Shown: positions 11,629-25,529 of the stretch, one piece after another
Numbering within the stretch: position 1 is the stretch's first letter
How the letters are laid out: every line of letters begins with the position of its first letter
From: Lanius collurio
Taxonomy: Eukaryota; Chordata; Aves; Passeriformes; Laniidae
Assembly (NCBI GenBank): GCA_020086605.1
Contig: JACBWW010000007.1
Location: 19,537,752-19,601,751, forward strand
Length of the DNA: 64,000 nucleotides
Reading direction: 5' to 3'
Program-made: the position numbers and the translations under genes
The notes under the pieces: model-generated
Seen by the model: the letters and a program-made list of their open reading frames with translations, nothing else
Told to the model about the DNA's origin: nothing
Database searches by the model: none

Positions 11629-13677
11629 TTTTCCTCTTTCCATTTGCTTTTTCATACCTCTCTGTGGCTTGAAAAAGGTGTATGGAGAAGGTCACTCATT
11701 CTTTCAAGCCTTGTTCCTTTCAGCTTAGTCTGTTGCCATGTGCTTCTTAGTCACTGAGTGTCAATGGTACAACTCTCACCCCCAAACCCTCCCATTCCAT
11801 TCAACTTTTCAGGGTCTCTGAAGGGGTTTGCTCCTCTCTGGTCTGAGGGACAATGCATGATGCACTGCTGTAATTTTGCACACCTGACTTCTCCTGGAGT
11901 TAATGAGATTCTGTAGTCAGAACTTCTAAAATCTTCAAATCTTCACAAACTTCAGTCCTCTGCATGATGGAAGGATTCTCTTTTGCGATTTTCTTTTAAC
12001 ATTTTTGTCTTCCAAGGATTAAGGCTTGTTTTCAAATGCCTGTCATTACAGAATCACTGGTCTTGAGCTCTAGGCTTTTACTGATGACCAACTGCTTTTT
12101 TTTTTTTTGGTGCTCTAACAATTTTTCTTGGCTCCAGGAAAAATAAACTCGATAGGCATCCTGCTCTGTGTTTTGTGACTGGAGCACACTATGCAGTTAC
12201 TGTTGAACAGCTTTTGTTCAGTGTCAGGCTTCCCCACATAAGTTCTAAAGGCGAGAGGTACTCTCATCTCCAGGTATTTCTAAGTGAAGGTACAGTTTCT
12301 AGATGTTAATGATTGGGGTTTTTATAGAGAACGTTGTGGCAATGATGCAGAACATAGATCAAAGCAAACTTATGAAACCCAGGTAGGAAAAACAAGTCTA
12401 GCTTAATATTGTTATCTTTTTCAGTCTTTTGGTCTTTGCTGTTGAGGGAGAGGGGCTATATGTGCCCTCTACTTTGCTTGGTGACTAAAATGCGGCTTTA
12501 AACAGTATTTTGATTAAATAAAAATGTTATGTGTCTGAGTGCAAGTGATCAAGCCTGTGTGCTCCCAGCCTAGCGGGGTCCTATCTTTGCTCCTGTTATT
12601 ACTAAGGAATCTGGGCACTGCAAAATACCTATAGCACACTTTCTGACTTAGTCCTTGTCCTTTATAAACAGCTTGCAGAAACTTTATAAACAGTTGCAGA
12701 AACTTTTCTGGGTATCTTAACACTCATACAATAATTAGAAGACACCATAATTTAAATGGAAGAAGCCTATAGGAGTGCCTGAACCATTCTCCAACCCCTA
12801 AACTTCACAGCTGTACCTGAAATTGGTCTGAATACTCTCTTGTGTCAAAGATTTCAGTCCTGCTAGGCCAAAAAAGGGCCTGAATCTGAAGCTCACACTG
12901 CCTGCAGGAATGGTCTGTATGTGAAGCCACAGAAAGCTTAATTTTTATACAATAGCTTCTGTGCAAGGAAACATGTTTTTCTTTTAAAAATGCACATATT
13001 AAAGAAATCAGCCCTACTCAATTACAAAGCTACCCAAAGGAGATAACAGAGTACTCTGGATAAATGGAGACATCCACCTTGCAGCCTTCATGCTGGTGAG
13101 AATTAACAGAATATAGATAAGATAAGGAGACAGGATAGGGAATTGATAGTTTCCTGTTTAGTGTTTGGGACTTTTTTTTATAAAAAAAACCAACACAACT
13201 TCACTTGATGTACAGCAACCTCAGGTTCTCTGGTGTATCTGTGGATCAGCATGCTGTCACCTACAAATGCACTGACTATCTGGGAAATCCTAATTAGTTC
13301 CTTTGAGTCTGCCCTGTTATGGCAGTAGAACATTTAGCATAGGATTTTAAAGAAATAAAATATGTAGGGTTATTTAGGAACCATTCAACCACTAAAATGT
13401 ATATGCCAAATACCTTCAAAAATCTGGATAAAAATGTGCATAGTGTGCATGGTTAATTGAAATCTTTTCCTTCCCACAAAAATACACTGATTTTTTTTGA
13501 CATAATGATCACAGCTACACATAAAATTCTGAAAATCAGTTTGATAATATAGCCAAGCATATATTAAATGTCAAAAGAATACACTGCTGCAAAGGATCTG
13601 GTGGCTTGCCACCAATGGAAATGACTCAGCTAACTTGTTTAAAGAATGATATTTTAATTGCTTTGTAGATCACAAAC

Positions 13678-13780
13678 CTGCCAGCCTTGTAATTTACACT
13701 GCTGAAGAACAAGACGACATCTCTCCTTGGCAGACAATTTCTTCTTCTCTCCTGCTGCTGTATCAGCCAAATCTTTATAC
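13678..13780 (-). CDS. MYO16: MYO16 motor exon H: converter, first part
   Basis: 103 nt: one nucleotide completing Arg, then 34 codons, ending phase 0. The peptide is [18 protein letters not shown], then [17 protein letters not shown]. It begins the converter, which follows the conventional F-x-x-R-Y motif. The exon sits in a frame with no long ORF. It was found by the predicted RYK-LADT start and confirmed by phase, by the TTTTTCCAG acceptor and by ending in GWQ ahead of [11 protein letters not shown]. The donor CAG|GTTTGT is a weak GT site. TAAGEKKKL is the least conserved part compared with recalled mammalian MYO16, while [14 protein letters not shown] looks almost unchanged. Confidence 0.93.
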
Positions 13781-14695
13781 CTGGAAAAATCAGCAGAAGT
13801 AGAGTTACTTTAATGTTGGCCTGATTGACTTCTTTGTAGAAATTGAGAGTTTTCCTTTGACTCTCAAATTTTTGATATCTGAAGTGGAATCTTGGGATTC
13901 TGATCAGGGTGAAGAAAACAAGAAGGCAAATCACTCTAAGTATTGTATATTATTAGACATGACCTTGGTTAATAACAAGTGATACCTAAAATCGAAATTT
14001 CCTTCCTGTCAGTTCTTTGGATGCCTCACTGAAAATCAATGCCAAAGGAATGAAAAGCCTCCCCAGTCAAGATCATTGGGACTGAACTGGGTCATTGAAA
14101 GAAGAAAAATATGTTTTCAGTATCTGTCATACAACTCATGCCTCATAAGGACTAATTCATAAGAAAGTGACATTGACAAAAATGATTTTAATCAGTCCGA
14201 AATAAATTTTCATTGTGAACAAAAGTCATGTAGAAAAGAGACTTCCAGGAACTTGATCAGTTTACACTACTGGAGAGAAGTTCAAGAGGAGAATAGATTA
14301 TAGCATTGAGTACCTTCAAAGATAGAAAATGCTGGATATAAAAGGGCTCTATGATGCACCAGATAAAAGTATCAAGGAAGGAAACTTAAGTAATACAAAG
14401 TCCAATAAAGTATAAAATTCAAATTTTAACTGTGGACTTATTAAATTTACTATAATGTATTACTAAGGAAATGGATGAATTTTATACATCTTAATGCTAC
14501 ATATTATTACAATACTTTCTTGGAGGTATTCCTATGTCTAGATCTGACTGCAGGTAATGAGTCAGAATACTTTTTTTGTTAAAAAAAGCCAGGCTTTGGA
14601 AAGGACATACTTTGCAAACATGTCACTTTTGATTAAACTCCCAGTGAAATCGATAAGTTTTAAAGTTTGTGTACTAATTACATTTCCTGACATAT

Positions 14696-14717
14696 TATTT
14701 ATTTATTTATTTATTTA
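14696..14717. repeat. TTTA microsatellite
   Basis: Five to six units of ATTT/TTTA, immediately left of a somewhat GC-richer block (14.72-15.4 kb). Confidence 0.85.
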
Positions 14718-15390
14718 ACAGCTGAATTCACCTATAGCTCTGCTGCAACCCAAAACTGTGCTGTCTTGGGGCCCCTCACACACACCACTGGAAAGCTGCT
14801 GGAAAGCTGCGTGCTGGAATGACTCTGGGACCTCAATTGTCCCAGAAGTTGTGGCAACTCTGGAGCAACATCTGCAGGTAATCTGCTCTGGGACCGAATT
14901 TCACCTAGACTCCTAGTTTCATGTAGCTGCAAGGATGCTTGGGTATCTCAGCTCCTGCAGTGTGGAAAGATTCTCTTGTCTGGTAGCAGTCCTGCTGAGG
15001 ACTCCATGGCTAAGTCTATATTAGTAAATGAAAAGTGAGAGGGACTGTTTCTCTGGCGTAGGAACCATCTGGCAAAACCCTAGCCTGGTGATTTACTTCT
15101 GCAGTTAATATTATGTAACCTGCTATGTTCTAATAAAGTCTGTCCTCTTCCAACAGAGTGCAGCTGCATCTAAGTTCCTTCTTTGACTGGTGCCTGTCCT
15201 GGTTCCTAAATTGTGCCCAGGAATTGTTTGGAGGAATACTGGTAAAAAGGGTCCAAAACTTCACCACAGGTCCCCCTGGAGTTTCACACTCCAGATTAGC
15301 ACTAGAAAACTGGGGTTAGCACTTTCCCAATATTCCACTAGCTGCACGGTCACAAAGACATTTATCAACTTCTATTAAGGCTGGGGTCAC
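14718..15390 (+). other. GC-richer intronic block, possible old repeat
   Basis: Base composition differs from the surrounding AT-rich intron. It contains a short direct repeat (CTGGAAAGCTG twice near 14.79 kb) and AATAAA at 15132-15137 after a TGT-rich stretch. This could be an eroded LTR in + orientation. I cannot match it to a family or define its ends. Confidence 0.25.
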
Positions 15391-18300
15391 CTTGTTTCCA
15401 TACTTGAATCAATAGGGTCTTCTTAGAAATTATGGGGAATCAGAGGTGTTAGAGAGACAACTGCTGGAAAGCTTAGCAACTGTTGACTAAAAGAAAGATG
15501 ATTAAGCAGTGACTAACAATGCGTGAAGAAGTAACTGCAAAAGTGGTCAGCCTGAAACTCCCTTATAGCAGAAACCCAAAGAAACATATTTCTCTCCTGA
15601 AACAAAGCCAAATTAAAATTTAAAAGGTTGAAATTCTAAGTTTGACTTAAGTTTTCTTTAAAGACATGCAAATGATACGATCCAAAGATAGCCAAGCATT
15701 CCTTACAATCTGCATTACACAGGAGGCCACACAAAGATGATCCACTGTTTTCCTCCAGCTTTTAAAGTCTCTGAAGTTCAACCACAGTATCCTGGAAGCC
15801 TAATCAGAGCTCACAATCCCCTTCTATCTGCTAAAGCAAGCTCTACCTTAGAAAAAGAGGATGGGCTAATGGTTGTGGTAGCAGAGAAAGAGGAAATGAT
15901 GGAAATTTAACTCTGCCATAAACTTCCTCTGCGAACACAGCAGGACATTTGGAAGATGATCTAATTTTGCCTGTGTTAGATACTGAAAAATCTGTGCTCC
16001 AAGCCTGAGTTAGTCACCTTGTTCTTCAGTCTGTGAAGACAGTTATTTCCACGAAGTGACTCGTTCTATGCATTCTAGATACTTTTGATAAAATGAGAAG
16101 ACATTGCCCTCTGGAGGTGCCTTTCTCCACTGGCCACAGAGAAGTCCAGACTGGATGCTTCCATTCTGAGTGACTGAGAGGAAGCTCACCTTTATGCCTA
16201 TTTATCTGACTGAGCTACTCATCCTGCAGAGTAACTAACAGAGGGTCTAAGAGAGCTTCCTTATTTGTCTTACCCCTCTGGTTCAAATCTACTGGCTAAG
16301 CACCCAGAATGAAAAAGTACCTTTAGGTTTTGTGTTATCTGCTATCGACCATTTTCATCTTGTATAAGAACAACACCAAGTTTGCAGCTATTTTTCAGCC
16401 ACAATGGTTGCCTGATTTGACTCCCACTACAGTTGTGCATATACCTGAGTCAATGCCAGGGAATTAATGGAAGTTCCTGAATGAATGGGAATAACCTGAC
16501 TACATCTGCTGGTGGCAGCCCAAATTTGTCAGGGACAGAAGGGGTGTGGTCTAACCATAAGCTTATATGATTTCTTCTGTACTTAGTTTTAAATGAGTGA
16601 AAATACTAAATTTTTTTTCTTTAAATTGTCAATGACTAAGATAAAAAGAAAGAAATAAAAACTTGTAAGTGTGACATTATTATCAAAATGCAAAATGATC
16701 CTTCTTTTGGGTATGAGATACTTTTTTGTGGTTTGACCTTGTGTTTCCATGTAGACACAATAATTCAATATTGTCTCAAATTTAATCATTCTCAGGAATA
16801 ATAAAAGAACTTATTATTTTTCAGAATTTTTTTTATCACAGAAATTAGTAAAAAGAATACTGAAACTATGGTGCAGGCTGAATTACTTGCAACAATGGGG
16901 CTTGCTTCTGGAGAAAAGCAATCTGGAGAGTCTTTGAAACTTTCCCTTCCAGAGAATTCTTCCCCTACCACTCCCAGTCTTAGCTCTGATGTGAATAAAC
17001 AAACCCAGTTAAGTACCAGGCTTCTTCCCACCTGACAGGTCACACATTTTGCCCCAGTAGATAATGCAGAGTGTATTTGTAAGGCTTTAGAGAGGATCTT
17101 AAGGAATCTAGAAAACATACTCAGTTCTACCTTGCTAAAGAAAGGTTTAATCCTGTGAAATATATTTCAGCTAAACCTGGATTGACAAGTTACTTGTCTA
17201 GACTTTCTTAAGGTTCAGAATAGAGTATTCTAGTGTCATATTCCTTACTGTAATATTGATGTTTACAATAGGTCAGATGAACAGATGTAAGACCATCATA
17301 TCTTTCCACTGAGTATAATGGCGCTCTTGTCTCTGGCCTAGACATCTAATATTAGACAAAATGAATCCTCTTCATACCCAGGACACTTAAAAACAGTATT
17401 TCGTGGCTAGCCAGAGCAACTCATTCACTAAGGGATCCAAAATAAAATACAAAACAGGGAGGTCTAACGGATTAATTTGAAGCAACATCACTTCACTGAC
17501 ATGTAAAGACGCAGTGTTGATCAGGAAGCAACTGCAAAACCTCTTCTAGTTACAAGTTGAGACAGTGAACACTACTATTGGGGTGAAGGGGGGTCTCTCC
17601 AGTGCCCATTCACATGATATTAGTGTGAGAGAAGCTCCATATTCCCCAGCTTTTTCCCTCAGCACCCTCCTTGTCCCAGCTTGTCATTTTCACAGGCATA
17701 AACAGAAGAAAGACATTCTGGCTAGACAGGCTCACACTGTGAGCATGTACAGACTGGCCAGGATTCTCTGGTGTGGCAGAAATGCGCTCTGACCTTCTTC
17801 CTTTGCTTCTCAATGATGTGCTCTATCAGGGAGATTTTTTGTTTGTTTGGAGCTGATACTGCTGCCAATAGCTTGTGAATATGGAAAACTCAGTTCTCTT
17901 GGGTCTTCACAGATAAGGATGTTATCTAATCATTTTCTCCCTCACTTCCCTAAGTGCACAGCTGACAAGATCCAGCAGGCTGTTTTTCCCCAAGACAAAA
18001 TATTCCGCAGTGCAGGTTATGGCACAGTAACCCACAGCAATATTCTAAGGCTCAGCACGCTGTTTGATTTACACGGAGTGTGCACAAATGGGCTCTAGGG
18101 CTGTACTCCCAGTTCTGTATGCACAGCAAATCTTTAAGCATTGGAATAAACACAACTCACTCAATTTCAACTGCACAACGTGATAGAAGACATTAAAGGA
18201 AGAAACATGGCGAGTACAAAGGGCACAAAACCAAGCAGCTCCTAATCAATAGCTAAAAAAAAGATGTCTTTGAACTGAAGCCACAGAGCTATTTTGTTGT

Positions 18301-21300
18301 TTGGTTGATTTTGCTATTCTTTTCCTCAGGTCCCTCTCTTGCCTAATTAAGAAAGAAACACCAAAAATAATAGTTAGAGGTAGCTAATGACTACAATCCA
18401 ATGTCCTCAATAAGAGGATAGCTTCTAACAACACAAGTCAAATCTTACCTGAAGGCAATTCCTTCTTTCCATGTCTTTGCCTTGTTGCTTAAAAAATAAA
18501 AATCACATATGCCTGGCAGATAACTGTTTTAAAAGTGCTAAGTCATGTAGTTCTAAGTTTTAAATATCCAAACACAACTTATGTAAGGAAAAATGAGTGA
18601 AACTCCTGTCAGTGTAATTCATTATGTTGTAGTTTCATTTTCTCTTTCTTTTCCTTGCTACAATGTACTCTGTTTGCCAAGATAAACTGGTATGATTTAG
18701 TAAGATGTATTCAAAAGGTAGTGAATAAAAGGCAGCAATCAAAATTAAATTGTGTCACATATTTCTGCCAGGAGAAATGCAAAAATTGCCATCATAAATG
18801 TTCAGGTTGTGCTGTCTGGTAAATTTTTTTTCCCTTTTTATACTTGCTTTTCTCTTTCTTCGACAATCAGTAATTGTTGATATCTGAAATATGTGAAAGA
18901 AATGGACTTTGTCAAACTTTTCACTACATACTTATAACTCAGGATTTTTAGTTTTGTTTGTTTGGATTTGGGGAGAATGGGAAGAGTGGGTTAGGTAAGG
19001 TTTGTATTTGAAAAGTCTATTAAGTGAGACCTGAAGCATCTAGAGAGCCTATCTACTGAAGAGAGATACCTAATTTTTAAGTAAAAAAAAAAAGGATGCC
19101 TGAAAATTTTTCAGGAGAAAACTAAAAAAAGCAGCCAGTAGCAAAGAATAGGATGGAATTTTGATTAATGCTTTTATACAAAAGATACACATTCATTCAT
19201 TCCACTTCCCTCTGTTTTTTTTTTTTTTTTTTCTTGAAGGAATAACCTAGTTTTTTTTGAAGCATGAGGAACATGGGAAATTCCATGTTAGATAATTAGG
19301 AAAGAGGAAATAGACTAATACAGTTTCCAAGAAAACAAAAGCGATTCTGTCAATCTCTTTACAATATGTATGATATAAATATCTCACTATAGATCATAAA
19401 TATTAACAACAAAAGCTGGTTTTCAAAATTTTTGAGAGAATAAATCTTTGGATGTAGAGAAGAAAAAGATGCTTTTAGAAATGACAGATTACATCAGACA
19501 GACTGCATTTGGGGCTTCTTTGATCAGAGTAAAAAAAATATAGTATAAGAAGACTATAAGGTTCAACTTTTAATGAAAAAAATTGCACAAAAGCTGCTTC
19601 ACACAGGCTTACAGAAATAATTAAGAATGTTGAAAATGTGAGCATGAAGTGCAGTGTAACCGAAACAATAAGTAAGCACATATGGCAATGGACCAAAATT
19701 CAAATTACCTGCCTACCATACAAGAATTGTTTTTTTTAATATCCTTATTGATATCAAGCAACATAGTCTTAAATGAATTGATCTGCAGACCAATAAGAAT
19801 TAAGAGAGAAAAAATAAATTACAGAAATTTTGGAAGGACTGCAAGCAGTTTTATTCTCTCTGGGTTAATCTGGCACATAAACATTTCCTGCCAGGAAGAA
19901 ATCTGCAAAGTAATAATGTTAAAAGTGATCTTACAGCAAACTGATCAGTTGTCATAGCTTTAACATGTTTTTACATATGCTGCTGGATTTTTTTTGTCTG
20001 GTAAAATATACTGATTATTTACTTCAACAATTGAAAATTCACTTTATATAAAGGGGGCATACAGGAATATAATGTGTCTGTGAAAAAAGGAAAATATACT
20101 TAGAGGGACAACAAATGGCATGTAACTGACATAAAAGAGCAAACTTCAGGACTAAGAAATAAAACTAGAAAAATACTCAGAAAATCTCCAGAACAAAATT
20201 TTACAGTGACTTAAACGTGAGCCAGTCACTGGGCCAATGGAGAGCTCAGTACAGATTTTTGAGGAAGGGTCATAACTGTGAAATCCACTGGATCAAAATA
20301 CCTTTGCAGAAGTGGCCATTTGGGATGTTTTAATTTAGACTGAATAAAAAGTAAGACAAATTTCTCAGATAAAGATAGCACCTTATGACAGATGATAAAG
20401 AAATGAATTGGAATAATTATTTTTTCCTGAGTTTTATGGTTTCTTTTTTTCCAGTAGGCTTTGTGACCCTTAATCTTTTCTAGACATCTGAATTTCAGTT
20501 TTTGAAGAGAAGTAATGAAGATATGTGTGTCTTAATCCTGGAATACTTATTCATATACTTCCTGTAATTAAGCAGAGGCTTCCTCATCTCAGACAGTGTG
20601 GCAGCAGAATAGTGAGTAGAATATAAATTATAGTTCAGCTCTTGGGATTAGTAGATTCAACTACACAAAACATATGAATTCACAACATCTGCTAAAGATT
20701 TGCATTACAATACTTTTGCACCATCTTAAAGCTGACATTCCTATTCCATCTTGATAAAGCAATGTAAAATATATTCACTTTAAAATTGGCAGAAAATAAC
20801 ATATCACAAAAATAGGCTAACATTGAGCAAACAAGCAGCTCTTGTTACATCTACAGACGTACATCTGACTTCTACCTCAGCAAACATTTACATTTAGCTC
20901 TTGATAGGTAGGTCTTTTCCACAGCTAACTACCTTATCATGCTTGAGCACTCCACCAACATGCACATGGGGCCATAAAATGCTTTGCACACAGAATATAT
21001 GGACTATAGAATAAATTTAAATTTCTTTGTTAACCTGCTAATTTGATTCTGTTTAACACAGAGGTGCTGTAGGACTAGTGTCCAGTGAAGCACCTTTTCT
21101 TTCTCTACAGACACAGCCATGTGAGAATAGGGCATCAAAATCAAAAGCCCTTCAGTTGAAACACTGAGGTGGGCTTGTACAGCATTGCCACTTGGTCTCC
21201 TGGTGAGATTGCTGCTTCAGTGGCTCCCTGTTTGCCAAGAAAGCACTTCCCAGCTCACTGGGAAATATATTGAGACAGATGTATACTGCAGAAGCAGAAA

Positions 21301-23653
21301 ATAATACCAGAGTCAAATGGAAATTGTGATATTAAAGAGAAATAATATTAGATTTGCTGTTCCACCTAGATAATGCTTTATTTCTTCATTCCTTTCATTT
21401 TTTTTCTCCTGTGCAACGGGTATTTAGCCAAAGAAGAATGGGAACACAAAAAAACCTTCCCACAATACTCACTAATTGCCTAGACAAAATTTATTGGGAA
21501 TATGGGGAAGGATTTTTGGACCTTTTTAAACCATACAGCAAAATAGCTTCTCTGTGAGATCATCTCTACTGCTACTCTCTTCTGTGGGAGCTTCCCTTAT
21601 GCCTCTGAACCCTGTGAGTACAATCAGTCTGGGTAACAGGGATTCTCCTGGCTCTGGATTGTATAATGCCTAGACAGCTGTACAAAAGCAACATTTTTCA
21701 AGATAGGCTAAGGTCGTCCCCCTTGCATACTGTGCCAAGAGCGGACCAGATTCTGCTCTCATTTAGAGTGGAGTACAGATGGAGTAATTCTGCTGAAACA
21801 GATGATGTTAAATTAATGCCACATTGGTCTAAACAAAAAAAGCAAAGTAAGATCCAGTGATTAAAATGCATAAAAGGATTTTACATGCATGCTTGCGTAG
21901 GATTTTGTGTTTGCTCTCAGCTATCACCAATATTAGCTGCCTACTATTATGCAGCCTGACTAGGAAATCTAGCTTCAGGAAGAGTCATTCCAGGTGCTGA
22001 AGAATAAATGGTTGTAAAGAATATGAAGACATGGATAAGGAGAAAAAGGGTGCCATGGATATCTGAGTTGAGTGGAAAGAATTTAACAGCTGCAGAGCCA
22101 TGAAAAGAAGAAACAGCAGGAGGGTCACAGTTGTTTTTGACTGTGAGGCAGCTGGACTGCATCTATACAATTCCTATGACCTATACAAGTCCTATGAACA
22201 TAAAAAAGCAGCACTCAAGAGCAACTAATATTTTTCTAAGCACAGAAAGCATGCAGTTATATTTAATTACGCAATAAATAACAAGGAATTATTTAAAAAT
22301 AATACAGTAAAATTAATCTATGTGACAATTTGCACTTTAAACTGATATTTCAAAGTTCCTGCATAGTGCCACTGGCATAAACTAATGTGTTGCATACTTA
22401 CTTCTTTAAAATATTTATTTTAAATATAGGCTGTTTGTACTAAGAGGTCAGCAATTCTAACAAGCATTTCCTAAGAAGAGTTTCAATGTATAAGGATTAG
22501 CAAAAATATCAGTAGTTGATAACACTTTAACACGTTTATTTCTATGGCAAGAATTTGCATTACATTAACTGAACTTCTTACTACCACACATAAATCTATG
22601 TCCATTATCTTTGTCATTATGTAATGTCAGCAAATTATGAAGTACTCAATAATGATTTTCATTGGAACCTTAAGGTTCTGAAATGAACTTATTAGATGCT
22701 TATAGGTACATGGAATTCAGCTTGTGAGATATGGGTCAAGAACTTTCATTATGCTTATTTGTACATAAATATAATTCTATCTATTTTTATAATCCATACT
22801 TTTAGACGAAATCCAGTACTGTGGTAGGTTTTTTTGTACCTTGTGAAAATATTTCTCCATGTTTAGAAATAGCAAAAGCTTTAAAATTCACAGATGTAAA
22901 ATGTGTAGACTTTTATAAGGATTATAAGGGTTATTTAGTGATCTAATAAACACTTAGTTAAATCTGAGGGATAAGAAATGTCAAGTGCTCTGGAAACCAG
23001 AGGTACCAAGGGTGGCATTTAAATCTAGAAATGAAATAAACATTTTAAAATTTCACAGATCTTAAAGTTAAAATAAAGAGAACCACAAGAACTGCTGAAA
23101 CAGTTCAGCCAGAATTACGCCTGTGTATGCCCAATAGATTTATGATAGCCTAAGGAAATTAATATAGTTGTATGCACCTAAAAGCAGAGGGAGAACAATA
23201 CCTTGAGATTCTCAATGAAACAGCCTAAAAGCAGGGACTTTCTCTATTGCACAAAACAATAGACTCCGCAAGAAGCTTCACTAAGTTTTATGCATTTTAT
23301 ACGTATAATATACATAGGATTATTTAGATTGCACACTAAACATTTGAAAGTAAGGAACCATCAGACTTAACTGACCATGTCATCTTTATTTCCCTGTATC
23401 TGGCTATTTAATGACCTAATTACATCCTCCTGCTCAAGGGACCCCTTTTCTTGTCAATCTTGTTGAACTGCTAAGTGTATGACAGACATGAATAATTCAA
23501 CTGACTTCAATAGTTTACACACATTTACACATGTTTCTAATTGCTTTAGTGAATGAGGGTTCCATTATAAGATTCTCAAGATGCCCAGTAAACGATGTTG
23601 ATATTTATTTTTGCCTTCAAAATACAGCTAGATGGCTTCTAACTAAAGTCAGG

Positions 23654-24306
23654 TGTCTGGCTGTAGGGTCTGACAAGCCCCTGTCTTGTCAGGAAGCCCT
23701 TGTTTAGATAAAGGGAACTGCAACATCTCCAGACATGGGGACTGACAGGCCCCTGCCCTGGCAGGGAGGCCTGGAGATAAGGAGGTTGCACAATCTCCCT
23801 GCAGGCCCCTCTTGGGGAAACAAAGAGCCTTTTTAGTTACGGCGAGAAAAGATAGACCCAAGATCCTTTAGGAAACTGTATGTAAAATACCCTAGTACCC
23901 ATTGGTTTCTTACCCTTTCACACCCACCTCTGTACCCCCATAAAAGAGACCCCTCTGCCCCGAGTCGGAGGAGGATTCGTCTCTGGTCACCCCTTCGTGG
24001 AAGATGCTAGAATAAAGCTGCTTCTGCGGAACCACCAGAGAGTCTCCTCCTCTCTCTCTATCCGGGCCTGGCCAGGGGGGTTCTGCCTTGCAGAGCCAAG
24101 CTGAAATCACTGCTGAATCACTAAGAGCTGATGGCTGCTGAGCCAGGCATCTCTGCAGGCAGCCCCGGCCAAGAGCTGAGAGAAGCCACGACCCCCTGGG
24201 AGACGGTTCCTCACAGAATCACCTCTCTGGGTCCGCTACGGCTTCTTGGGTCTGAGCCTCTGACCCCATCCAGCCCGGGCCGGGAGAAACCCCCTGCAGC
24301 TTAACA
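23654..24306 (+). mobile_element. Solo LTR of an endogenous retrovirus, about 650 bp
   Basis: A GC-rich block in AT-rich intron. The ends are inverted-repeat-like: TGTCTGGCTGTAGG at the left, and the right end read in reverse is TGTTAAGCTGCAGG (10 of 14 identical), giving TGT...ACA termini. Promoter-like signals lie in the right order: an inverted CCAAT (ATTGG, about 23901), a TATA box CCATAAAAG (23938-23946), then AATAAA at 24011-24016 followed by a long GC-rich U5-like part. No viral coding region follows, so it is a solo LTR. I see no clean target duplication. Orientation is antisense to MYO16. Confidence 0.75.
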
Positions 24307-25384
24307 ACTTTATCTGGCCTTCCACTGAAAACCCCAGTCAGAAGAGAAACCATTTTCTCTGGTAGTCAGTCATTTGTGCACTGTCAGTAAGCCCCCAAAA
24401 CAGCAGCAACTTTATCATCCTCACAGTCAAAACTCTGTGATGTGTAACATAAGGACTGATATTTTGTATTTACAATACTAATTCTGTGGGGTAGAGAACT
24501 GATGATACCATGGTATAGCTTCAAAAACTGCATCTGTCTCATCTCCAAAATATTCTCTAATTTTTTAGAGCCTGTTAAAAAGCATTAATTCTTTCCCTTG
24601 TCATAGAATGGAGTTACACTGAGTCTGTGAAATATATACAAAAATGTATAAACCTAAGACAAGTCAGTTGAATCCCATCCTAAAAGTGACCACTTTTTTT
24701 TATACCCAATAAATTAAGTCCTGGTTAATTAGACAAGTCACCACAGGCATATGAACTATTGTTGTGCATTTTTTGTTTTTAAAATATCAAAAAGGACCTA
24801 AAAGGGAAAATGCAGCAAACAAGCCAAAAGCATACAAAGAAACAACTCCAAAAGGGGTAAACCAGAATAGTGTATCTATAGTCAGACTATGCGGAAAGAG
24901 CTATTTTGTTTTTCCATAAAATGAGAACCCTGGAACTGTCACTATGCTATCACATTGTGCAAGTAGGTTTGAAATGGTCTGTAGCCTCTAAGACAGTCCC
25001 AACTATCTAGTTACATCTCAGCAATTCCCCAGGGTAATTTACTCCACTTCTAGGCTTGTCAGGAAAAATGTCAGAGCATTCTGGGTTCTGGTCATCTCTT
25101 ACAGTAAAATCAACCCCTATCAGTAAGATTTCATGAGGGATTAGTAATTTAGAGCAATTCTGAGTGCTGTAAATTATCTAAACTGGGTTCCCCTATCAGA
25201 AAATTTGGTAAAAGGAGATGACAAAATAAGAGATGTGGGGACAAAGAGGAAGAGGGGACATTCAGAGTGATGGTGTTTGCCTTCCCAACGACACATGAGG
25301 AAATACCTTCCTGGAGATGGCTGAACACCTGTCTGCCTTTCGTAAGTAGAGAATGAATTCTTTATTTTTCATTTCTTGTCTTCT

Positions 25385-25520
25385 CTATTCAATTGCAGTT
25401 ATTTTAAACTGTGAGTTTTCTAACTTCTCTCCTAATTGCCTCCCTCACCCTGCTGAGGAAGGAATGAGCTAGTAGCCATGGGGGGTTGAGTTGCCAGCTG
25501 GGGTTAACCCATGACACTTC
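25385..25520 (+). mobile_element. Old LTR 3' end (R/U5-like) fragment
   Basis: The text runs from a CTGTGAGTTTTCTAACTTCT stretch through a GGGTTGAGTTGCC stretch to GGGGTTAACCCATGACA. It resembles the 3' end of a common avian ERV LTR that normally reads G-A-G-T-T-T-T-C-T-C-A-C, then GGCTGGGGTTAAACCA-CGACA. No primer-binding site or internal region follows; CR1 sequence begins almost immediately. The match is from memory and divergent, so family and exact ends are uncertain. Confidence 0.5.
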
Positions 25521-25529
25521 TTTATCCAA

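Larger units (their letters stand above)
491..13677 (-). other. MYO16: MYO16 intron H-I, 13.2 kb
   Basis: Bounded by donor CAG|GTTTGT and acceptor TTTGTATTCTAG. It contains the larger CR1 fragment, the TTTCC array with its sequencing gap, the false duplication and a 30-T run. The stretches 491-3860, 3900-7640, 9465-10325 and 11630-13677 are AT-rich single-copy-looking sequence in which I recognise no gene or named repeat. A short AGAAC-rich run (GAACA units) lies near 880-897. Confidence 0.85.

Noticed and set aside
9705..18590. Shared 16-mer (AAACACAACTTATGT type) at about 9.71 and 18.57 kb as a dispersed repeat
   Set aside because: Similarity stops just beyond the 16-mer; a match of this length is expected about once by chance in 64 kb.
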